From NCBI GenBank assembly GCA_000183865.1, contig CM001047.1, forward strand, positions 609,897-615,823: DNA of 5,927 nucleotides, given 5' to 3'. Position numbers and translations under genes: made by a program. The notes beneath the pieces are model-generated. The model had not been told where the DNA came from, did not search any database, and saw only the letters and a program-made list of their open reading frames with translations. Below are positions 1 to 5,927 of this stretch, piece after piece. The stretch is from Listeria marthii FSL S4-120. GTDB taxonomy: Bacteria; Bacillota; Bacilli; Lactobacillales; Listeriaceae. Position 1 is the first letter of the stretch, and each line of letters starts with the position of its first letter.

Positions 1-35
1 ATGATGTTTTTCTCTATTTTTAATAAATTGTACAT
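1..35 (-). CDS. 5' end of a divergent gene, truncated by the window edge
   Basis: Read on the minus strand, an ATG at 35-33 opens a frame that stays open to the window edge and encodes MYNLLKIEKNI. A strong ribosome binding site (AAAAAGGAG, 52-44) lies 8 nt upstream, which is the main reason to call this a real start. Only 11 codons are visible, so no product can be assigned. The gene would be transcribed divergently from the WxL cluster. From memory of Listeria chromosomes, the gene here lies in the secA2/iap neighbourhood and encodes a conserved membrane protein (lmo0584-like). That is recall and cannot be confirmed from these bases. Confidence 0.6.
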   Translation of the reverse strand, partial: MYNLLKIEKNI

Positions 36-63
36 TGAATTGACTCCTTTTTCATCATAATAT
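35..63 (+). promoter_or_regulatory. Possible promoter for the WxL cluster
   Basis: TTGAAT (35-40) is followed after 15 bp by CATAAT (56-61), or after 17 bp by the overlapping TAATAT (58-63). Either pairing resembles a sigma-A promoter and would start the transcript near position 68, leaving a short leader before the ribosome binding site AAAGGGG (81-87). A second pairing, TTGACT (40-45) with TATGAA (61-66), is also possible but its 15-bp spacer is short. The match is moderate. The elements sit on top of the divergent gene's start region, so the two transcription units would share regulatory DNA. Confidence 0.35.
44..52 (-). promoter_or_regulatory. Ribosome binding site of the divergent gene
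   Basis: The minus strand reads AAAAAGGAG here, a near-ideal match to the Firmicute anti-Shine-Dalgarno sequence, 8 nt before the ATG at 35-33. It decides the start of the truncated minus-strand gene. It also overlaps TTGACT-like bases on the plus strand that might otherwise be read as a -35 box. Confidence 0.6.
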
Positions 64-96
64 GAAGCCAACGCATGACGAAAGGGGAAATAATAA

Positions 97-810
97 ATGA
101 TTATCAAAAAAACATTAATTGTAGGATTAATTGGCATAAGTTCAGTCACACTTTTTGCACCATCAGCTTTTGCAGTAACTTCTGAGGGAGAATCAAAGGC
201 TTCCATTACATTTGAAGCGGGGACTGGGGTTGTCAATCCAGTTGATCCGGAAGATCCAACGAAACCGATTGACCCGTTAGATCCGAGTAATCCAACTGAC
301 CCGGGAACTGGTAACACTGGTTCATTAACAATGGATTACGTTTCTTCGGTTAATTTCGGACAACAAGAAGTAGCGACGACAGAACAAAGCTATTCATCGA
401 CTTCCAGAAAACCATTTATTCAAGTGTCTGACCGTCGTGGAACAGGAGCTGGCTGGAAAGTTACTGCCACAGCTACTGCATTCCAAGATGAAAATGGTGC
501 AGCTTCTCTATCAGGAGCAAAACTAACTTTTAAAAATGGAGAAACTGCTTCTGCGAGTACAACCGCGACAACACCGACTGCGGCTCAAACTGTAGAACTA
601 CCAACAGATGGAACTTCTATCGTAAGTGTTGTTTCCGCGAAAGCATCAGAAGGTATGGGAACATGGATTAATCGCTGGTTTGGTGCTACACCGAATGACA
701 CAGCCAGTTTAAATGACAATGTACAACTAACGATACCAGCAGGGAGCGCAACAATTGGGGACCATGAAGCAACGATTACATGGACATTATCTGACGCGCC
801 AGGAGTTTAA
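97..810 (+). CDS. Small secreted WxL-domain cell-wall protein
   Basis: This 237-residue exported protein is predicted to bind peptidoglycan non-covalently at the cell surface. Residues 1-26 form a Sec signal peptide (two Lys, a hydrophobic core, cleavage after Ala-Phe-Ala). Residues 48-71 are an Asp-Pro-rich linker, and residues 74 to the end form a WxL domain. The domain shows the family's opening 'LTMDYVSSVNFG' segment, a DRRGTGAGW block and the C-terminal ITWTLSDAP motif (Trp229). The first W-x-L motif is Trp120-Lys-Val, with Val in place of Leu. Apart from the linker there is no other domain, so it is a minimal WxL subunit. The ATG is fixed by AAAGGGG (81-87), 9 nt upstream. It heads a cluster with a DUF916 protein and a larger WxL protein, its probable partners, and a hairpin follows its stop. 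The family call is firm. The biological role is not known to me. Confidence 0.9.
   Translation: MIIKKTLIVGLIGISSVTLFAPSAFAVTSEGESKASITFEAGTGVVNPVDPEDPTKPIDPLDPSNPTDPGTGNTGSLTMDYVSSVNFGQQEVATTEQSYSSTSRKPFIQVSDRRGTGAGWKVTATATAFQDENGAASLSGAKLTFKNGETASASTTATTPTAAQTVELPTDGTSIVSVVSAKASEGMGTWINRWFGATPNDTASLNDNVQLTIPAGSATIGDHEATITWTLSDAPGV
238..309 (+). repeat. Asp-Pro-rich linker repeat in the small WxL gene
   Basis: Codons 48-71 encode a run of short degenerate units ending in Asp-Pro or Asn-Pro (NPVDP, EDP, TKPIDP, LDP, SNPTDP). This linker is typical between the signal peptide and the WxL domain in the family. The proline spacing should give an extended, stiff spacer. The DNA repeats are imperfect (gatccg, gacccg and gatcca variants), so the unit number could vary between strains by slippage or recombination. 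Confidence 0.7.
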
Positions 811-852
811 AAAATTTGCGTTTAGAATTTCACTTCTAGACGCAAAATTTTT
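811..852 (+). terminator. Intrinsic-terminator-like hairpin between the first two cluster genes
   Basis: Immediately after the TAA stop, TTTGCGTTTAGAA (815-827) pairs with TTCTAGACGCAAA (834-846). This makes a 13-bp stem with one G-U pair and a 6-nt loop. AAAATTTTT follows, and the flanking A and T runs can extend the stem past a bulged A847. The T tract is short and the stem has few GC pairs, so partial termination is plausible. I see no convincing promoter between it and the next gene. The likely effect is that the small WxL gene is transcribed more than the two genes downstream, which would depend on read-through. Confidence 0.65.
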
Positions 853-866
853 ATTAAAGACGATGG

Positions 867-874
867 AAGGAAGG
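867..874 (+). promoter_or_regulatory. Ribosome binding site supporting a TTG start
   Basis: AAGGAAGG lies 5 nt before the TTG at 880-882, and its first half (GGAAGG, 865-870) is 9 nt away. No in-frame ATG lies near enough to keep the signal peptide, so this site and the Lys-Lys-hydrophobic N-terminus fix TTG as the start. Confidence 0.7.
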
Positions 875-879
875 TTTAA

Positions 880-1899
880 TTGAAAAAAAGTTTTCTTAGT
901 TTATTGTTCATTGTTCCATTACTAGTGACATTCAGCAATTTTACAGAAGCAAAAGCGGCAGAGGGTGATGTTGGCTACTCTGTGCAGGCTAAAATTCCTG
1001 CCAATCAAATAGACAAAAAGCAAACTTACTTCGATTTGGAAATGAAACCTAAACAAAAACAAACCGTAGAAATCGAAGTAATGAATAGCTCAAGTGAAGA
1101 AATCCAAGTAGAAGCGTCCGTTAACTACGCATCTACCAATCGAACAGGCGTCATAGATTACACGAAAAACGACCTAACTAAAAAAGATAAAAGTTTAGAA
1201 CATCCACTTCCAGAACTAGCTAAAATACCAGACGACCAACAACTCCTAACTATTCCAGTAAATGGCAAAAAAACCGTCCAAGTTACGATTGAAATGCCAG
1301 AAGAATCCATAGATGGCGTTGTTTTGGGCGCAATACAATTCAAAAAGAAAAACACAACCGAGGCGAAAAAAACAAAAGGCGTCTCACTGAAAAACGAATA
1401 TTCCTATATTGTTGGCATGCAGTTATCTGAAACCGACAAACTAGTCAAACCACATATGAATTTACTAAGTATCAAGCCAACGCTAATCAACTATCACACT
1501 GCAGTTGCTGCCAAATTACAAAACGACCAACCTGTTATTATCAAAAATTTAAGTATTGACGCGAAAGTTTACCAACATAACTCAGACAAAATGCTCTATC
1601 AAACGAAAAAAGCAGATATGACAATGGCGCCAAATTCCAATTTTGATTTTGGAATTGACTGGGGAAACAAGCCGCTAAAAGAAGGCAAATACAGATTGAA
1701 AATGGCGGCAACGGATGGCGTAGAAACATGGGAGTGGGATGAAACTTTCACAATTGGTAAAGAAGGACAAGCTTTAAATAATAAAGCTGTTGATTTAAAA
1801 CAAACGAACGAATGGATCTATGTTGCAATTGCAGCGGGTGTTTTACTTGTCTTACTGCTGATTATTTTCCTTATTAGAAAACGAAGAAAAGAACAATAA
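880..1899 (+). CDS. DUF916/DUF3324 WxL-interacting protein with C-terminal membrane anchor
   Basis: This 339-residue surface protein has the CscA-like architecture. A signal peptide spans residues 1-26 (cleavage after Ala-Lys-Ala). The DUF916 peptidoglycan-binding domain spans about 33-155, with family marks QTYFDLEMKP, a central Asn-Ser turn (69-70) and YASTNRTGVIDY (83-94). The DUF3324 domain spans about 165-292. One transmembrane helix (about 312-332) ends in the basic tail RKRRKEQ. The body is therefore extracellular and tethered to the membrane. In studied members the first domain binds peptidoglycan and the second binds WxL proteins or host ligands, which makes this the likely scaffold of the cluster. 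It starts at TTG, which may lower its yield compared with the two WxL genes. It lies 69 bp after the first gene, across a hairpin, and 17 bp before the third, to which it is surely co-transcribed. The family call is confident; the ligand is unknown. Confidence 0.9.
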   Translation: MKKSFLSLLFIVPLLVTFSNFTEAKAAEGDVGYSVQAKIPANQIDKKQTYFDLEMKPKQKQTVEIEVMNSSSEEIQVEASVNYASTNRTGVIDYTKNDLTKKDKSLEHPLPELAKIPDDQQLLTIPVNGKKTVQVTIEMPEESIDGVVLGAIQFKKKNTTEAKKTKGVSLKNEYSYIVGMQLSETDKLVKPHMNLLSIKPTLINYHTAVAAKLQNDQPVIIKNLSIDAKVYQHNSDKMLYQTKKADMTMAPNSNFDFGIDWGNKPLKEGKYRLKMAATDGVETWEWDETFTIGKEGQALNNKAVDLKQTNEWIYVAIAAGVLLVLLLIIFLIRKRRKEQ

Positions 1900-1916
1900 A
1901 GAAAGGGGCTGGCGAA

Positions 1917-4382
1917 ATGGCTTTCAAAAAAATAATCATTGTATTGACCATGGCGGCTCTTTTTCTTGGTTTTAAAGTAGTTATAGCAGCAGAAAATGGG
2001 AGTGCCAAATTGGCGGGGAATGAAGCGGTAGTGACCAATTTTACAGAATTGAAAACAGCAATTTCAGAAGACAACGGGATTGATACGGTTTATTTAGGCG
2101 CGGATGTTGAGTTATCGGGAGGCATTGTCATCCCGGCTTCGAAAAGCACTTTCACTTTATCGGGGAAAAATCCTGCAACGGGTGAAATCCATACGTTAAC
2201 AGAAACGATGGCATCATCAGGCGCACAAAGCAGTGTTATTACCGTTAATACAAACGCGGGAACAAAAGAAACGACTTTAAAAGATATTAATATTATTGGG
2301 AAAAATTATTATGGCACGATTTCGGTTTATGCTGCGGCGAAAAATGTCGTGCAAAACTACGAAAATATTCGCTACCAAGGGCCGCAGATGATTTATAATC
2401 TGAACGGTACAGCAAATTTTAAAGGAACGAATGATGTAACGATTGCATCGGTTGTCAGTGGTTCCGCAACACCAAATGAAGTGGCTGAAATTAAAGGTGT
2501 GAGTGTATCAGGGAAGCTAAACATTAATCATGCAAGTTCCAATGCGAATAGCGCTTTTTGGTTTGGTGGTGGAACTGCGGAAGTAAACACTTTTACTGTT
2601 GAAGAAAATGCCGATGTGACGGTGCTTTCTAATGGGACGGGAATGTTTTATCGTTCGGGAACGAAGCCAATCGATATTGATGTGAAAAAGAATGCGAAGG
2701 TGGATATTACTTCTAACAATAATATTTTTCGAGATACACCGGGCGGGGCGGTTAAAATCGCTGAAGGTGCGGATGTGACGATGACGAAAACAGCTGGCGG
2801 AAACCCGCTACTTTGGGTGGCAGATGATATTACGGTAAGTCCCGATGCGCGCTTAATTTTGAATAAAACAGGCGGGACGGGTTATGTTATCCAGTTTAAT
2901 AATGCAACTGCAAAGTTAGATATTCAAAACCCGCGGAGCTTTTTAATTGCGACGAATTCGAATACACCAATGTTTTATTGGCCTTATGGAAATACATTTA
3001 ATTTAGATGCGCAAATGGTGAATTATTGGAATACGGCGGGAACGATTGATCGAACTGATTTGCCAGCGCAGATTTTCAGTTTACCGAACGGGGAAAATGT
3101 TACTGGGAGCCTGACTTATACCGGGACAACTACGAAAATTCTTGCTAGTAATGCGGGAATGACGCCAACGAATTTTAATCAAAATACAGCTCGGATGATT
3201 GCGATGGGATACCTTGAAGGAACGATAAATCCAGTGACCGATGCAGATAACGAAATCACCGGGACCGCAACACCGAATGCATTTATTAGTATTGCTTATA
3301 CCGAAAATGGCGAGAACAAGCTTTTAAAAGGACAAGCAGATGGCGCGGGGGATTATCGAATAGCTATCCCCAGTGGTTTTATAAAGCCTTACATTGATTT
3401 AACTACTACGATTACGCAAGATCAAAAACGAATTACGTTAGATAGTGTGACCGTAGAAGACGTCACTCCGCCTAGTGGGGAGCCCGTTACGCAAATTTTA
3501 AATATCGGGGACCCATTTCCAGATGTATCAAAACTAGTAACCAATATTAGTGATCACTCCGATAACACGGTTGGTGCAGGGGTGACAACGACTTTACGAA
3601 GCGTACCAGACACCAGCGTATTTGGGCCGGCAGAAGCAGTTGTTCGCTTAGAAGATAAAGCGCATAATTATGTTGACATCCGCGTACCAGTTTTTATCAA
3701 AGATGATCTGACTGAAATACAAGACGGTAAAGCCTTACGAGCGGCTGACTTTTCCGTGAATTTAAAAGAAATCATTGAGCTGAATGATGCAGAAATGCAG
3801 CAATTAATTTTAACGAAATCAGCTGCAAAAGCGTTTAATATCGAAACTGGCGAGGACTTGACGGCGCAAGTGAAAGTAACTAGTACTAATTTGAAAAAAG
3901 AAACGGGTTCTTACACGGCGACGATTCAACTGGGCACATTAACGAAAGAAATTGTGATTCAAGTCACGGGGGAGTTGAAATTTAACCATGTGCCAGAAAC
4001 GATTTCTTTTGAGTCAATCGCCCTTAATAAGCAAAACAATATCGCGAAACGAAACGCGGACTTTGATTTATCCGTGCTTGATTCAAGAGGGGCGGACAGC
4101 CAGTTTAGCGTAACAGCGACAGTGAAATCACCGCTTACTTCAACGACAAATCCAGCTCATGTTTTGCCAAATGGACTGATTTTCATTGATAACACTGGAG
4201 AGAAAAAGCAACTTTCCGATGAACCAATTACTGTTTTTCAGTCGCAGTCGGCTAGTGAGATGATTGTTCCGATTGAATGGGCAGCTGACCGCGGAATTCT
4301 TGTGGAAGTGGATGCGGCGGAAGCATATGTAGATGAAAATTATGAGACAACGATTGAGTGGACTTTGACGGATGCTCCTTAG
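1917..4382 (+). CDS. Large secreted WxL protein with beta-helix-like adhesive region and Ig-like modules
   Basis: This 821-residue surface protein starts at ATG behind GAAAGGGG (1901-1908). A signal peptide spans residues 1 to about 25. Residues 36-415 are Gly/Asn/Thr/Val-rich with alternating hydrophobics and resemble the pectate-lyase-like adhesive (right-handed beta-helix) region of surface proteins. No pectate lyase active site is evident. Ig-like modules follow at about 431-515, 516-597 (with GDPFPDVSKLV and a LEDKAHN turn) and 598-686 (with the SYTATIQLGTLTKEIVIQV strand pair). The WxL domain spans 687-821 and ends IEWTLTDAP (Trp815). Its first W-x-L motif is replaced by Phe730-Ser-Val, inside an otherwise normal LDSRGADSQ block. 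It has no LPxTG motif or membrane anchor, so retention would depend on the WxL domain and the DUF916 partner 17 bp upstream. An adhesive stalk is my inference; the ligand is unknown. Module borders are approximate. Confidence 0.85.
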   Translation: MAFKKIIIVLTMAALFLGFKVVIAAENGSAKLAGNEAVVTNFTELKTAISEDNGIDTVYLGADVELSGGIVIPASKSTFTLSGKNPATGEIHTLTETMASSGAQSSVITVNTNAGTKETTLKDINIIGKNYYGTISVYAAAKNVVQNYENIRYQGPQMIYNLNGTANFKGTNDVTIASVVSGSATPNEVAEIKGVSVSGKLNINHASSNANSAFWFGGGTAEVNTFTVEENADVTVLSNGTGMFYRSGTKPIDIDVKKNAKVDITSNNNIFRDTPGGAVKIAEGADVTMTKTAGGNPLLWVADDITVSPDARLILNKTGGTGYVIQFNNATAKLDIQNPRSFLIATNSNTPMFYWPYGNTFNLDAQMVNYWNTAGTIDRTDLPAQIFSLPNGENVTGSLTYTGTTTKILASNAGMTPTNFNQNTARMIAMGYLEGTINPVTDADNEITGTATPNAFISIAYTENGENKLLKGQADGAGDYRIAIPSGFIKPYIDLTTTITQDQKRITLDSVTVEDVTPPSGEPVTQILNIGDPFPDVSKLVTNISDHSDNTVGAGVTTTLRSVPDTSVFGPAEAVVRLEDKAHNYVDIRVPVFIKDDLTEIQDGKALRAADFSVNLKEIIELNDAEMQQLILTKSAAKAFNIETGEDLTAQVKVTSTNLKKETGSYTATIQLGTLTKEIVIQVTGELKFNHVPETISFESIALNKQNNIAKRNADFDLSVLDSRGADSQFSVTATVKSPLTSTTNPAHVLPNGLIFIDNTGEKKQLSDEPITVFQSQSASEMIVPIEWAADRGILVEVDAAEAYVDENYETTIEWTLTDAP
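2589..2924 (+). repeat. Four degenerate 25-31-residue repeats in the beta-helix region
   Basis: Residues 225-336 of the large WxL protein fall into four units. Each opens with a short turn and an 'A-x-hydrophobic-x-hydrophobic' strand: ENADVTVLS, KNAKVDITS, EGADVTMTK and PDARLILNK. A Gly/Asn-rich turn follows, then a second aromatic or aliphatic strand (MFYRS, IFRDT, LLWVA, YVIQF). The spacing fits successive coils of a right-handed beta-helix. The repeat is visible at protein level only; the DNA has diverged. Confidence 0.55.
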
Positions 4383-4414
4383 AAAACCTGTTAGCAAAAG
4401 TTAACAGGTTTTTT
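4383..4414 (+). terminator. Intrinsic terminator closing the WxL cluster
   Basis: AAAACCTGTTA (4383-4393) pairs perfectly with TAACAGGTTTT (4402-4412), giving an 11-bp stem and an 8-nt loop. The loop shrinks to 6 nt if the G-U pair 4394-4401 forms. The stem runs into six Ts (4409-4414). It lies directly after the TAG of the large WxL gene. The A-rich left arm means it could also work on the opposite strand. It separates the surface-protein genes from the photolyase gene. Confidence 0.88.
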
Positions 4415-4434
4415 AGTGTTATAAGCCCTTTGTT

Positions 4435-4463
4435 TTTCTAAATGCGATAGATTTTCGTATAAT
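4435..4463 (+). promoter_or_regulatory. Probable sigma-A promoter of the photolyase gene
   Basis: A perfect -10 box TATAAT lies at 4458-4463. The -35 position at 17-bp spacing holds TTTCTA (4435-4440), a weak 3/6 match. Transcription would start near 4470 and leave a leader of about 25 nt before ATG 4496. The position just after the terminator suggests the photolyase gene is transcribed independently. The weak -35 suggests low basal expression or help from an activator. Confidence 0.55.
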
Positions 4464-4470
4464 AACGATA
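4445..4470 (+). repeat. Paired CGATA direct repeats flanking the photolyase -10 box
   Basis: CGATA occurs at 4445-4449 and again at 4466-4470, exactly 21 bp apart, or two helical turns, on either side of the TATAAT. In addition, TTTTCGT (4452-4458) and ACGATAA (4465-4471) form a one-mismatch inverted repeat across the -10 box. Either could be an operator, but five-base repeats in AT-rich DNA can easily arise by chance. Confidence 0.2.
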
Positions 4471-4495
4471 AGTAATTTGCGAAAGGTGGGAAAGC

Positions 4496-5899
4496 ATGAC
4501 TTCAGTAATGTGGTTTCGAAGAGATCTTCGAGTAAGTGATAATAAAGCTCTCTATCATGCTAGTAAAGAGGACGATTTGATTTTGTTATTCCAAGTAAAT
4601 CCAGCCCAGTTCATCACAGGAAGTCCTAGTCACCAAGCTTTTTTTGCAAGTGTGGCTCATTTTCAGCAAGAACTCGCTAAAACTGCCCGTTTGCAAATCA
4701 TGTTTGGCGACCCGATGGAATGTTTACAACAACTGAAAGAAGCCGTACCCACATGGAATAAAGTGTTTTTCAATCGCGATGAAACTGGCTACGGAGCAAG
4801 TCGGGACGCGGCGGCGCAACAGTTTTTTGATGAACGGCAAATCGAGGTTCATGCCTTTCACGACAGCTATCTTCATTCAGCCGAAGAAGTAAAAAAATCC
4901 CCCACTGAATACTATAAAATTTTCACCCCATACTATAAAAAATGGCGCGAAGAAATGAAAGAAATGCCATTAAAAGTCACATTAAAGCCGGAAAATATCA
5001 GGAAAGAAAGCTTATTTCCAAAATATGAAGAACAGTTTGCAGAAATAGTTCATGATTTGCCCGTGTCTGATGCCGGCGAACAAGCTGCAAACGCTCGGTT
5101 AGCGAGCTTTATTAAAGAAGATTTAACCGATTACGATAAAGCGAGGGATTTTCCGGAATTGGATAAAACAAGCCATTTATCACGTTATTTACGTACAGGT
5201 GAAATTTCGATTCGGACGATTTGGCAGGCGCTTCAACAAACGGAAGCCACAGAAGGCCGAGCGACTTTCGAAAAAGAGCTGTGTTGGCGCGACTTTTACA
5301 ATATGATTTATGTTTCTTTTCCTGATCAAAAAAATGAGCCAATCCAAGAAAATTATCGTTATATTGAATGGGAAAATAGCCGTGCGTTTTTCAAGTGTTG
5401 GCAAGAAGGGCAAACGGGATTTCCGCTCGTTGATGCAGCGATGCGCCAGTTAAAAGAAACTGGATGGATGCATAATCGTCTGCGAATGATTACGGCTTCT
5501 TTTTTAACGAAAGATTTGCTGATTGATTGGCGTTTTGGCGAGAAATATTTTCAGCAAATGTTGATTGATTATGACCCGGCGAGTAATATCGGCGGTTGGC
5601 AGTGGGCGGCTTCGACTGGAACGGACGCGGTGCCGTATTTTAGAATTTTCAATCCAACAACGCAATCAGAGAAATTTGATCCGGCTGGCAAATTTATTCG
5701 TAAATATGTAAAAGAATTGGCGCATATACCTGATAAATTTATCCATCAACCAGAGAAAATGTCGGAAAAAGAGCAAAACGAGTATGGCTTACTGGTAGGA
5801 AAAGACTATCCATTACCAATCGTTGACCATAAAGAACGGCGGAAATTAGCCATTGCGCGTTATGAGTTTAGCAAGGAGCATTACAGGGGAAATATATAG
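4496..5899 (+). CDS. phr: Class I (microbial) deoxyribodipyrimidine photolyase
   Basis: This 467-residue cytoplasmic flavoenzyme uses blue or near-UV light to split cyclobutane pyrimidine dimers in DNA. The length is normal for the family. The N-terminal alpha/beta antenna domain (1 to about 125) opens with MWFRRDLRVSDN. A linker leads to the helical FAD domain (about 200-467), with the phosphate-binding segment TSHLSRYLRTGEIS (225-238), ELCWRDFY (261-268), TGWMHNRLRM (322-331), DWRFGEKYF (344-352) and NIGGWQWAASTGTDA (364-378). By alignment from memory to the E. coli enzyme, Trp292, Trp345 and Trp368 are the electron-transfer triad. Glu261 and Trp264 contact the dimer. Asn364 sits at the flavin N5, where cryptochromes have Asp; this favours repair over signalling. 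The antenna cofactor cannot be read from sequence alone. The ATG lies 5 nt after AAAGGTGGG (4482-4490). The gene has its own promoter and terminates as an intact frame. Confidence 0.95.
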   Translation: MTSVMWFRRDLRVSDNKALYHASKEDDLILLFQVNPAQFITGSPSHQAFFASVAHFQQELAKTARLQIMFGDPMECLQQLKEAVPTWNKVFFNRDETGYGASRDAAAQQFFDERQIEVHAFHDSYLHSAEEVKKSPTEYYKIFTPYYKKWREEMKEMPLKVTLKPENIRKESLFPKYEEQFAEIVHDLPVSDAGEQAANARLASFIKEDLTDYDKARDFPELDKTSHLSRYLRTGEISIRTIWQALQQTEATEGRATFEKELCWRDFYNMIYVSFPDQKNEPIQENYRYIEWENSRAFFKCWQEGQTGFPLVDAAMRQLKETGWMHNRLRMITASFLTKDLLIDWRFGEKYFQQMLIDYDPASNIGGWQWAASTGTDAVPYFRIFNPTTQSEKFDPAGKFIRKYVKELAHIPDKFIHQPEKMSEKEQNEYGLLVGKDYPLPIVDHKERRKLAIARYEFSKEHYRGNI

Positions 5900-5927
5900 A
5901 TAATGAGTCAATCATTTAATTAAATGG

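Noticed and set aside
57..85. Minus-strand TATTAT (62-57) as the -10 of the divergent gene
   Set aside because: Transcription would begin inside that gene's ribosome binding site, and the -35 position (CCTTTC) does not match.
829..857. TTCACT and TATTAA at 17-bp spacing as a promoter for the DUF916 gene
   Set aside because: Both boxes are weak, they overlap the hairpin, and the start site (about 864) would fall on the ribosome binding site and leave almost no leader.
1158..1355. Minus-strand open frame inside the DUF916 gene, one of several such frames in the window (1541-1729, 1874-2074, 4140-4397, 5112-5342, 5189-5413)
   Set aside because: Each lies opposite or mostly opposite a well-supported gene, has no family motif I recognise, and looks like a shadow frame.
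2022..3161. Active pectate lyase in the large WxL protein
   Set aside because: The similarity is to the repetitive beta-helix pattern only. I see no conserved catalytic Arg/Asp block, so an adhesive role is the safer reading.
4401..4414. PrfA-box-like sequence starting TTAACA after the large WxL gene
   Set aside because: The second half (TTTTTT) mismatches the TGTTAA half-site at three positions, and these bases are fully explained as the right arm and T tract of a terminator.
5903..5923. ATG after the photolyase gene
   Set aside because: It encodes only Met-Ser-Gln-Ser-Phe-Asn before a stop. The later ATG at 5924 has no ribosome binding site in view. The final 28 bases hold no supportable feature.

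Overview
The window looks like a chromosomal segment of a low-GC Gram-positive bacterium, most likely Listeria (L. monocytogenes or a close relative). AT-rich coding, strong GGGG/GGAG-type ribosome binding sites and a WxL/DUF916 cell-surface cluster all point to Firmicutes. The gene order (small WxL protein, DUF916 protein, large WxL protein, photolyase) matches my memory of the lmo0585-lmo0588 region downstream of secA2/iap. That locus assignment is recall and was not checked by a search.

Layout. Positions 1-35 appear to hold the first 11 codons of a minus-strand gene that runs off the left edge, with a good ribosome binding site at 44-52. A 61-bp divergent intergenic region (36-96) separates it from three plus-strand genes for exported proteins. 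The first (97-810) is a small protein that is essentially one WxL domain behind an Asp-Pro-rich linker. An intrinsic-terminator-like hairpin (811-852) follows it. The second (880-1899, TTG start) is a DUF916/DUF3324 'WxL-interacting' protein with a C-terminal membrane anchor. The third (1917-4382) is an 821-residue secreted protein with a beta-helix-like adhesive region, Ig-like modules and a C-terminal WxL domain. A strong terminator (4383-4414) closes the cluster. A DNA photolyase gene with its own -10 box follows (4496-5899). The last 28 bases hold nothing I can call.

How the genes work together. In this family, WxL domains bind peptidoglycan non-covalently, and DUF916 proteins, tethered to the membrane, bind both peptidoglycan and WxL proteins. 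The three genes therefore plausibly encode one surface complex: a membrane-anchored scaffold, a short WxL subunit and a long WxL subunit that displays an adhesive stalk. The hairpin after the first gene would let the small subunit be made in excess. Both WxL proteins deviate from consensus at the first W-x-L motif (WKV in the small one, FSV in the large one), while the second motif (WTL) is intact in both. The photolyase appears to be an independent housekeeping DNA-repair gene with all the electron-transfer tryptophans in place.
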